Below, piece by piece: positions 34,101 to 45,300 of a stretch of DNA of 64,000 nucleotides. Origin of the DNA: Nematostella vectensis (Eukaryota; Cnidaria; Anthozoa; Actiniaria; Edwardsiidae); contig NC_064043.1 of assembly GCF_932526225.1 (NCBI RefSeq), forward strand, positions 15,684,085 to 15,748,084, given 5' to 3'. Below the pieces are notes generated by a model. That model made no database searches and was not told the origin of the DNA. It worked only from the letters and a program-made list of their open reading frames with translations. The first letter of the stretch is position 1; every line of letters starts with the position of its first letter. Both the position numbers and the translations under genes were made by a program.

Positions 34101-35139
34101 GTGGTGGGGGGGGTTTGGGGCGTGGGGGTGTGGGATGGGGTACGTCTTGGGATCACAGATTGTGATACAGCACTTTCCCCGTATGGTACATAACTTTTTG
34201 GTTTGGATCGGGTATTAGTACCAAGACGTAGGGGCCTAAAGTCGTGTGGTAGTGAGGTGGGTGTAATCGTATGGTATGGTGATGTTGGAGGGTGATGGTG
34301 AGGGATGGCTAGTAAGGTAATGTGGAGTGGAGATGGTAGTAATGTAATTACGGTGGGGAGGTGGATAGGTTAGACTAGTAGGTGGTGGAGGGTGGTAGAA
34401 AGATAAAGTGGGACTATAGAATAGGTTGTGGTAGTGTGTGGTGGGTAGGTGAAAAAGAAAAAATTAGTAATAATATGGTGTGGTATGGAGATGGCTAATG
34501 GCTGTGTTGGTGGGGGGGAAAATTGGTACGGTGTATAGGTAAGAGTGGTGGTGAGGGAGATGTGGAGTAGATGTAGTTGTGGGAACTACTAGGTATGAAA
34601 TAGTATATCATGACCTATGACAATATAGAGTATGAATCTAATGCCTAAATGATGTAAAAAATGAACAGGAAATATGTCCAAAAGGTGTCGAAAAATCCAC
34701 CAAAAATCCTCCGCACCACCGCCATTTTAAAACACATAGACCCATCACGCTGAGTTGTGGGCCTTATCTGCTCCACATCCCCCTCGCCGCCGCTCTCGCC
34801 TATACTCCGTGCCGGTTTTTTCCCACCAACACAGCCATTAGCCATCTCCACACCACACCATATTATTATTATTTTTTCTTTTTCGCCTGCCCACCACACA
34901 CTACCACAACCTATTCTATAGTCCCACTTTATCTTTTCACCACCCTCCACCACCTACTAGTCGAACCAATCCACTATTTCACCGTAATTACATTCTACCA
35001 TCTCCACTCTACACTATCTTACTAGCCATCCTTCACCATCACCCTCCAACATCACCATACCATATGATCACACCAACCTCACTACCACACCACTTTAGGC
35101 CCCTACGTCTTGGTACGAATACCCGATCCAAATCAAAAA
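31112..35139. mobile_element. 4-kb inverted-arm, G/T-rich insertion between the two duplicated blocks
   Basis: Left arm 31112-31552 and right arm 34702-35139 are inverted copies of about 440 bp with very few differences, each starting at the outside with ttttgatttggatcgggtat followed by tcgtaccaagacgtagg. The same terminus recurs internally at about 32005, 32155, 32667 and 34192, always in the left-arm orientation, followed by different lengths of a shared sequence. Between the arms the plus strand is almost free of C (31560-34190). There is no convincing ORF and the superfamily is unknown. It lies exactly at the junction of block A and block B. Confidence 0.7.
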
Positions 35140-35539
35140 GCTATACGGTCAATGAGCCGGTCGGTTCAAATTACTCATTGACAGAGCTTGGGCTTTCACG
35201 ATGGTACAGTAATTCCCTTGCTAGGAAATCTTTATCCATCTTTTGTTTAATGTTCCAACTTTACTGGGGAGCAGCTATCCAGTGTAGGAGAATATAGTGC
35301 AGGATATAGAAAGGGGGATATAGTTTAGAGTAGAAGGATGTAACAGGGATGCTTAACTTTATGACTCATTTTGTAAAATACACTAAATGTGTAGAGTAAG
35401 AAAGGTGATAAGTGAGATAGGGGTAGGGGTAGAGTTTAATCTAAGGGGTGCCAGTAGCAGAAAACCAGCCTGAGCAGATAAAATCAAAGCAAAATTAGTT
35501 CAGATACAAGAATGAGCAAGAATAATGTTTTTCCTTCAG

Positions 35540-35838
35540 GCTCCCAAGATGGGAAAGTGCACTTTTGGGCATCCGACAGCGGCCATAAGATATCTACACT
35601 AGAAGGGAACCACCCTGGTTCTACATGGTGTGTCAAGTTCAACCCCAAGTTCATGATGCTTGCAAGTGCATGTACTAACATGGTGAGTAGCATTTACAGC
35701 CTCCACTGTCCCCCTCTCCCACAAACACCATGGCCCAACCCAATACTCTGCAGTATTCTAGTAGTCTAACACTTTCTATCTTTCCCTTAAGCATTTTGGC
35801 TACCAAATCTTGAAGATCTACCAGAGGCAAACAGATAG
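35540..35838 (+). pseudogene. WDR82: Truncated WDR82 3' fragment (exons 8 and 9 only)
   Basis: Copy of WDR82 exon 8 (35540-35682) and exon 9 (about 35791-35838) with no upstream exons. One missense change is visible (Arg to Trp codon near 35625). At the exon 9 acceptor, cttaggca has become cttaagca. The first AG now lies one base further right, so normal splicing would drop one base and shift the frame of the last exon. It cannot make WDR82 on its own. Confidence 0.9.
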
Positions 35839-37035
35839 TTAAAAAGATGTCAGCCCAAGATTATTGAAATCTTCATTTCCTTATTATATTATACTGGTGT
35901 TGTCCCTCTGTGAGGACACTGCATGACAGCCTTCTAAACCACACGACATGCTTTCAATACAAGACAGTTTTTACAATGACGTCCTTTCAATACAAGACAG
36001 CTTTTACAATGACGTCCTTTCAATACAAGACAGCTTTTACAATGACGTCCTTTCAATACAAGACAGCTTTTACAATGACGCCATTTCAATACAAGACAGC
36101 TTTTACAATGACATCCTTTCAATACCAGACAGCTTTTACAATGACGTCCTTTCAATACAAGACAGCTTTTACATTTGTAGCTTACAGGGATCTTAAGCAC
36201 TACGAAATAGAAAAAGAGAGAGGGTTAATTTAGTGGGTTAACAATTAAAACCAGTGACAATAGTGCGCTCATGTGTTTACTGGGTTTTTATCTGCAAATG
36301 CTTTTTAACAACCTTTTTTTATGTATTTGATAAAATTTTGTTTTGGAGGTTGTATCTTGTCTTTGTGAACAAATAGCTAAACCCTATCCCCTTAGGACCT
36401 GATAACCTGGCTATATCATACATAGGTACCAGAGTGGCCTGTATATTGTTCTTTATGTTACTGTATACCAAAGCAGTCCTTATTGTAGTCGAATGTAAAT
36501 AAATGACACACTTTTGAAAACCTCTCTTTGTTTATTATTTACAAGAAAAAATCATTATATATAAAGTAAACTCTACATAATGTCCTGCACATCCACAATA
36601 CCAATACAGTCAGTGCACTAATCATTTTTTATACAAACTAGCATCATCTGCAGTGTAAGAAATCACCTCTGACAAAACCTTTGACATACAATAGCTGTAA
36701 ACTTCTACTTTTCAAAACATATACTTTAGTTTTATAAAGATTCAGGTTCCTGTGAGAATTAGGATTGAAAAGGAATAGAAAAATCATTAACTGTTTCCTT
36801 TATTACCTGAACTAACACAGAAACACATAAAACCTATTATAAGTCTCAAATTTTAAAGTCTGCACCAACTTATTATACTCTAATAATTAATGGAGCTGAT
36901 TCAGTTCATTGAGCTTATACTTATACTTATTAACGTTATTTCGTTGTGTAATCTATACTGACACAGAGACACTGCAGTTTTGTCAAGGGTGTTCCTCAAT
37001 GAAAATCACACTAGCGTGCATGAGATTCTTGATTA

Positions 37036-39033
37036 CTATGTACATTCTGTAAATGTTGTCACCATGTTTCCAACTCGTCTTGTTACTGTTCTACAGCTCC
37101 GTCCCCCACCACCTGTAAGATGAATTATTCAAATTAGAAGTGCTAAAATCCACGTTAGACTATTGCTCAAGGACCAAGGCCCCTTAAAAAGTCAGCCTCC
37201 CTAAAAAAATCAGAAGAAAGTCAGTCAAAGGCTGGGTGAGGTGTAGAGCCCCCTCCAAGGTTTTCTCCATTGTGATGAGTACCAGCCCTGTAGCTGGGGG
37301 GGGGGGGGGGGGGGGGGTGTTGTGGTTGCCAAAAAGTGGGGTTTGTCATACTCATATCTGTGCACACCACGGGCCCAAAAATCCTGGCTATGCCACTGAT
37401 AAGCAGGACTCGAATAATTCATAAAGAACGATTTTTTACCTGAACTTGACTGGTGGAACTCAGCATGTCTGGCTGCTCTGTGGAAGTCATGACCATCTTC
37501 GTGAAAGCCACTATTTCTAAAGTTCCCAAAATTACCAAAGAAAGAGTCCCCATGTCCAAATCCACCACCAAAGTCATCATCATCATCATCATTGAAGAAA
37601 TCATCAAATCCACCAAATGAGAATTTAAATGAGTTTCCATTGCCTCCTCTATTGTGGTCTCCATGTCCAAAGTTATTAAAGAAGTCATTGAAGTCAAATC
37701 CCCCGCCGCCGCCGCCAAATCCATTATTTTTTTGTCCCTCCTCTCCAAACTGATCATACTGCCGTCTTTTGTTTTCATCTGATAGTACTTCATACGCTGT
37801 GGAAAAAAGATGGAAATATTTCAATATCTCGTAGAATTTTAAATTTTATTTTTAAAAATAGTCACTTGAGGGGTGGAGTTGACTCAACAATGTTTATAAG
37901 TGGGTAAAATTATTTATTTGATTTTAGTTGTAGGGTTAACTGAATAGTATCAACAGCGCGTTTGAGTTTTGCCTATAACAAAGTATATAATTTTTTTTCT
38001 TTAAAAAATATTAAGTCAGTTCCAGTAATTGAACATTTGATACCAAAACAACTCAAGACCGCTGATCCGGAAATATCGATTTAAATTTCCCTTACCATAA
38101 AAAAATATATATCTCATTTCAGATCGATTTAAGCAAGGTTTAATTATAATATCAAGTGTGAAATTATTGAATGAAATTTCGTAAGGGAATGTTTATTTGC
38201 ACCTGAGCCAACAAACTTCAGCGTCGATGGAAATATTTGCAATACGTAGATGTAAATATCACTGTCGAAACATAGATGACTCATGCTTTAAAATTCACGG
38301 GAGCTAGAAGCCCCAAAAAGTGGAGCTATGAATTATTATCCAAACTCTGCGAGAACGCAACAGAACTCGGGAACAATGAAAAGAAGAGATAAAAAACATT
38401 TAAAACATGTTATAAAGTTCATTTACCCTTCATCCTTCGAAAGTAAACATAATTGTTCAATCTACAATGTTCTGTTGTGACTCATCAGTAAACACTTAAA
38501 TTTTGTACAATTTTATAGTTAGTTTGAAGTAACAGAGTCGGGATTCATTCATAGAGAAACCCTTTTGTTTGGTTCTGATAACGACCTAAAAATCATGACA
38601 ACTAGAACTGTCAATTTGGAACACATGGCCGACAGTAAGCAAATTTAGAAAGATCAAGATATAGCAGGTCGTTTACGGTTCCACAAGAGCTTGTTTCTAT
38701 GGGAAAAGCATATCAAATGACAAGGCTTATAAAGTGTTCTCTAGAGAAATCGGTATAATATGAACAGTGTATAAAACATGAAGCGAAAATTGATTATGAA
38801 ATGTTTACTTCTTACATCAGCCCGGAAACGAAATGCTGCGCCACAATTTTGTACGTACCTTCTGCTACCTCTCTGAATTTCTCTTCGGCTTTTCTAAAAG
38901 CTTTTTTGATTTGCTTGTCGGAAGCATTTCTGGGGACACCCAAAATTTGATAATAATCCTTCGCCATAACGAGGTCTGTCGCTAAAATGCTCAAGGCTGC
39001 GGTCGTCAACACGAGAATTTGCTCGTAATTCAT
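37036..39033 (-). CDS. DNAJB9: DNAJB9/ERdj4 second copy lacking the HPD motif (block B)
   Basis: Exons 39033-38859, 37796-37440, 37112-37036 mirror the block A gene with the same splice sites. The frame is open to the conserved C-terminal exon, giving about 202 aa. Exon 1 carries a 42-bp in-frame deletion that removes 14 residues ([14 protein letters not shown]) between helices II and III of the J-domain, including the HPD tripeptide essential for stimulating Hsp70 ATPase. Signal sequence, Gly/Phe region and C-terminus remain. If expressed, it should be secreted into the ER but be unable to activate BiP; it might act as a substrate-binding decoy. Other changes are conservative (for example Leu to Gln at the GEEG-KNN site). 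Confidence 0.85.
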
Positions 39034-39553
39034 GCTTCCACCAAGAAATACTGCAATTTAAGTTTCCCTTCTGTAGTATAATGCTTTTTGCTCTGAACCA
39101 GAGCGTTATATTGAAGGTTTTCCGTGTAGTTGAGGCGTTTCGCGGTAATATGCAGCCGTGTTTTGCACTCTGTCGTGTTGACTTGTCGAGCCTGCAACGA
39201 AGCGCACTCTGATTGGTTGAGAGCACCTTGACATTGGTGAGCGTGAGGGAATGGCACTACTGATGGCGCGAAAAAATGTTTGACATGTGTTGCGTGACAC
39301 GAGAAAATCACGCACTTTTAAGCACCACCAGACCACAGAGCATAGCAAACTCGTTGGAATAATTTTATATGCGTATACTATAGGGTAAATTATTGAAACT
39401 CAGCTCAAAATGCGACACTTTTCGCATGTTCTCTCTTGCACCTATGTCACGCGACAGTCACAGCCAGGCTTATTTCGTGAGGCACGAGATGTCACGATAA
39501 CATCAGTTGCTATTTAGTGCAAATACCAACCGCCCCCACATGACAAAGACCAA

Positions 39554-39632
39554 AGTCTCGAGCTTCGTTCGTTTACTATGCGCCCTTTACTGACTACGAG
39601 AAGCTCATAGTAAACGAACGAAGCTCGAGACT
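39554..39632. repeat. Block B copy of the perfect 27-bp hairpin
   Basis: Both 27-base arms are unchanged from the block A copy at 22611-22689; only the loop and flanks show substitutions. The right flank here reads ctggtactcagggta. Confidence 0.85.
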
Positions 39633-40085
39633 CTGGTACTCAGGGTAGTAAGAAGTGCTGTTGTTTGGGGTGTTTATATGTATATATTATATATCTGACG
39701 ACGTTTGGCAGAGCTGTAGCTGAATTTAATTTTATAAGTATTTTTTTTTGGGGGGGGGGGGGTACGCTACAGCAGAAACAAAAATATTGGGTGCACAGCC
39801 AGCCCCTTTCATTTCATTCCCCATATTAAAAATATATATATTTGGGGGCGGGTGGAACGTGCTACGGCTGTGTTTGGGGTTTTAGAATTTGTTTGCGGTA
39901 GATATTCCTAATGAAAATCGCCGTCAAAGATGAGACTACTACAGTAGAACCCCGCTAACTTGAACTCTGAAGGGAAGCAAAAATCAGTTCGAGTTAGCGG
40001 GGAATTCGAGATAGCAGAGTATGAATCGATGTGCTTTTACCCATGAATCTTCGGGGTCGTATCCAGAAGTAGCATAAAAACAAAC

Positions 40086-42219
40086 ATGGCGGACGATTCG
40101 TCGAGCGACGACGAACAAGACATCGAGGATGGCTACGATGCGATGCAAGAGATTGAAGAATACCACGGGGAGTCGAGCTCTGAATACTCCGACTCTGGTA
40201 TTGTGTCACAATGGTTTTATTTACAAGGCAGTTTCTTCATTGCTACTTCTATTTAAAGTGACAGGCTAGGCTGAATGTAAAAAAAGTTTTCTGTTTTGCG
40301 TAGTTTAATATATATAAGTACTTACATTCTTCGTGTTAACGTTTTTTTATTACCGCTTATCGGATTTTTATTCAACTCACGTGATCTTAGAACATGCTTT
40401 TACTTATTATAGCTGTCGAAAAATGAGATCATTTCGTAGTATGCAAGTGTTGTGCTCCTCTTCATTTTGCCTGAGATGAAATTAAAAGACTAGTAGACTG
40501 CAGTATGTGTTTTTATGTACGTATTAAGTATAATATAAGTCAATGATATGCCAGTGATTCTCGTTTTGTGTTAGGTTCCTCACACATTGATAATGGAGAC
40601 GGTCCCAGACCACTAAGTATCGCGTTTGACCCATCATTACCAACAAGACATGAGGTAATGTATGGCCCTCGTATTTCTCAGCCTAAATTCACAGTGCCAT
40701 GACACCTGGTCCACATTCATGTGCAAGCCATAGCTAGCTTGATGCAATTGTTTTTAAGTGGCATTCAATTCGGAATGTTCTTCCTATCTCAAGGAGGTTT
40801 TTGGATATCAGACCACACAGGGGTCCAAGGAATCTTGTTTTTGTTACAAAACCTTGTGAGGCAGGAAACATTGTGTAATTTTTTTTTTGGGGGGGTGGGG
40901 TGCATTTTACCCAGCAATAGAACAATAAAAATGTTAATAAGATGTGTTTTTGTAATGTGTTTCAGTTACACCACATCCTTACTTGCTCCATTCACCACAC
41001 ACTTGTATTCATGTATCTATAACATTTATCCAGAGGAAATCTGAATACTGATATTTCTGCACTTGTGTGCAGAAATGAGTCGCTAATAAGTTGTTATCTA
41101 AGATATAATATACATATATGGAGTGAATACGCTGTCTATTATCTAATAGGTAAAAGTTACTCTTACTTCTGAGGGGACTGGAAGCCACTTCCGGTCTCCG
41201 CAACACCTTGGGTCTTAAAATATGAGTTTAAACCAAGTATTCCTCTTTTTCTAAGTACTGTAACCCCCAAAATGGCAGGTGGAATGAGCTTTGCGACCTT
41301 GACCTTGGTCTTTCTGGTGGTGAAAGGGTGTGTCAGGTGTTAAAGTTCTAATTTGTTCTGTTTTTGCATCCAACAGTATCTTGGTGAAGAGATGGACGAG
41401 TTCAGTGGTCGAACTGTTCTGGAACCAAATAATGTATTGCAACTCCCCCTTCTCACACTTCCTGGCCTAATTCTGGTGCCAGGGCAAACTCTACCGCTTC
41501 ACATATTCCAGCCACAGGTGATTTCCTTAAAAGTAAAACATTTTGTTGCATTTTCAATTAGTGCAAAGTGCTCTAATGATGCTACAAAGTATAAGGGATT
41601 TTTGATTGTGACAAGGTTCATGACCAGTAGGATTCTGGGCTCTAATGCCCACTGAAGCATTTCTTTGCCTTGCTGTTTGACTGGTGTAATTTTTGTTAAT
41701 CAGATAGTAGCATTATTTCTATCAAATTCTTATAGGTCTAATTTACAAAACTGTTTCAAGGTAGCCATACAGTAGTAATGGGCATAGCACTATAAAAAGA
41801 TTATTAGACTGTTGCAATGATGAAGAATGTTATTGACAAAGACAGAACATTTGGTCAAGTTAACTCAAGGTACATTTTATTTTATTTTATTGGCTTTTGA
41901 TTATTTTATCTATTGCCCTTCTATATTCCTCATTTATTCCTCCTCCCTATTTATCCCATCCCCTAGCATTGCCAAATAGGTAATAAGATACATCAGAATT
42001 CACAGGGGGGTAGTCAGAGACCTAAATACCAAGGAAACCAAGGCTTGGACAATTTTTAGACATATATTATATGGCAGGTGAATTTGTGAATTCTTGCACT
42101 TAATACATTTCTTACTGTATATAGAATTTCGTCCCAAACAGGTTGGGTGCAAAATGTGTGGGGGGTGGGGCCAGTTAGCTCACCCGTTGCTATGTCCAAC
42201 CCTAATTACCTTTTGTCTG

Positions 42220-42252
<33 letters not shown>

Positions 42253-42317
42253 GGGGTGAAGGGAGGCAGTTAGCTCACCTGTTGCTATGCCTAACCCAAT
42301 AACCTTTTTTCTGGAGT

Positions 42318-42348
<31 letters not shown>

Positions 42349-45300
42349 GTGGCAGTTAGGTTCACCCCTTGCTATGCCTAACCCAATTACCTTTTGTCTG
42401 ATGGTAGATATGGTTCTAACAGGAACCAGCTGTTATCCTCAATTGGGACTACTGTGGAAATATTCTCAATGAAGGAAGAAGTAGAGGCAGGAATAACAAC
42501 AATCAGGATCAAGGCTACAGGAAGACAGCGATTCAGGATTATTGACATCCGGACACAAGTTGATGGGTAACAAACTGTGTTATCAATATTAAGTCAAGAC
42601 ATCACTAATACATCATAAGGAAGAGGACCTGTAGCCATATTATACCAAGAAGGCTCAGTGATTTGTCAGACCATTTTGTTTGTTTAGTATCTTCTTTTCG
42701 CTACTGGTGGCATGGATTTTTTGTGTCACTTGAAAAGAAAAGAAGAAGGATTACCATAGTTTTATTCAGGGGTTGAAAACGGTGATCTGATATATTTAAA
42801 GGTTGCCCAGAAAAGTTTGTTGACTTCACACTGCAAGCGAATCGATTGGTTGCGGTGTTGTTATTGATTATGCACTATTCCCAGATGAAATTCTCAGCAG
42901 TTGTGTAAGAACAAATTGGCTACAGTATAAGATATAGAAATCTCAATTTTTAGTTGGTATCCTTTTAGATTACTTTTTTCACTTTTCTGGCAGTCACCCA
43001 GACACTTTTAACCTGTAAAAATCCAAGGCCCTGAAGCCTATTTATTGTTTTTATTTCTTGCAGAATTCCTCAAGCTACTGTCCAGATTCTACCAGAAATC
43101 ACCCTATCCCCACACCCCGAGGGAGGTTTGCTTTCATGCTATTCCAAGTCTGGTTGCCAAGCAACTTGTGGAGGGTGCTTGCCAAAGTATCACCCGCCAG
43201 GAGGGGGTGTTGGCAAGCCACGCCTTGGTGTCAGCCGCTTCAGAAGAGTATGATAGATGTTAGAATAAGGGGTAGTCTTAATGTGCAATAGTTATTATTT
43301 TTTATGGATTTTGTCTCTATGGTAATCATTGATTGATGGCTTTTGTCTCTATGGTTATTATTGATTGATGGGTTTTGTTTCTATGGTTATTGTTTATTGA
43401 TGGGTTTTGTCTGTATAGTTATTATTGATTGATGTGTTCTGTCTTGATAGGTTTTGTATCTAATGGCTATTATTGATTGCTGGGTTTTGTTTTAGGTCAA
43501 CACAAGTCTGAGTAGCTGGCCAGAATGGGTCTATAGACTTTATAATCCTGTAAGTCATTCTGATATAAGTGGGGTACACATCTTAAACGTGTAGCGCATG
43601 TAGCCAGGATTTATTGAAAGAGAAGGGGAGTCAACGGGTGTGCACGCACCCTCTGCCCATCCCTGGCTAAATGTCCCCTCGCTAGAGGATGCCTGTTACT
43701 TCTGTGTTTTGCTGGGCAAAGAAAAGATGCATCTGCTAACAGGAAAGCTAAAATAATGTGCATTTAAATGGAAAAAGAAATATTATCCAATTGTGCATTT
43801 AAATGGAAAAAGAAATATTATCCACATAATACATGATGCCACATGATGCCCTTTTTGTTTGTTTGTCATGGTGACTTAATGTGATTTCTACAACAAATAC
43901 AAGCCTTGTTGTTTCTATCTTACTTGGCAGTTTAGCTTGATGGATGAAATCAAGAAACTTCTACTGAGCTGGAATGAGTCCATGCGAGTGGACAATCTTC
44001 CTATCTGCCCGACAGGTGAGTTTATTCTCAACACGTCTGCTCTTTCCTGTTGTGTAAAATACAGTTTCTGTTCATAGACAGCTCCAAGGCAGGGTGTTAA
44101 TGATGATTACCCAGATTATTATGCATAGCATGAAATGAGAATATCTTCATGACCTCTATGTACTTTTCAAATCCCCTCTTTTTTGCGACTCAAGATGTCA
44201 CTTCTCTTTCTAAACTGTGTATTCTGCAGAGTTCTCATTTTGGATAGCAGCAAACCTTCCGCTGGACGACAGATTGAGGCTTCAAATACTGACAATAAAC
44301 TGTCCTACCCAGCGACTGCGCAAGGAACTCAGCATTATGCAAAAGGTACTGATTGTCAGGCCTACCTCTGTTCTGATAATGAACCGATGAGAGGCCAGCA
44401 CTATTGACTAGCTATTTATTTTTAGTCACAAATTTGAAATACAGTCTAACCTCTATTAAGCGGCCCTCTATTGAGCGGTCACCCTCTATTCAACGGTCAT
44501 TTACCAAATTCCCGAATTTTCCCCCTTATGTTTACTGTAAATTTGACCTCTATTGAGCGGTCACCTCTATTAAGCGGACACGGTCACCAAAGGAGGGTCC
44601 CAATTGGTTGATTTCATTGTTTTTCACCTCTATTAAACGGTCATCAATATTTGTCAGCATGACAACAGATAGTGCACGTCATATTTCGTAAAATTTTTAA
44701 CTGTCTAATCTAATTACTATGGCTAATCGTCTTGTGAGACTTGTGTGGTCTTGTGCGAATCAGTCGCATCAAATTCCTCGATTACCAATTTCCGCTTTAG
44801 CCAGCTAGAAGAAAAACTGTCACCTTCAAATATGTATTCACAAGGAATCTCGAGTCCATAGCCACCACCTCTGTTCACCCACTTCCCTTTGACTACGACT
44901 TTCTCACAGTTCGTAGGTCTCTTGAGATATTTGGTAACCCACGTTGACATCAGTTTGGGAATATGCCTGATAACTTCGTAATCGTCGACTAGAGTATTCG
45001 GGTGACCGGATCCATCCATCACCGTTTTGTCGGCTTTTTCTCTTACGATTGCAACAGCATTCGGATCCTTTATGTTAGTTGGTTCCCGCATAAGTTTGTA
45101 AACATCTTCTAGTGCTGGTTCCCACTCAGTCATGTATTCATGGTATCCCCGAATGAATGCAACTGGGTCAGATTTGTGAGTTTTTGGGTACGGCAACGCA
45201 CTGCGAGTTTTTGATTCGACTTCCAAAATCGCCCAAACGCTTTATGATGGATATAGACGGAAACGACGCGTGTAACATCAACCTTAACGCACTCACTTAC

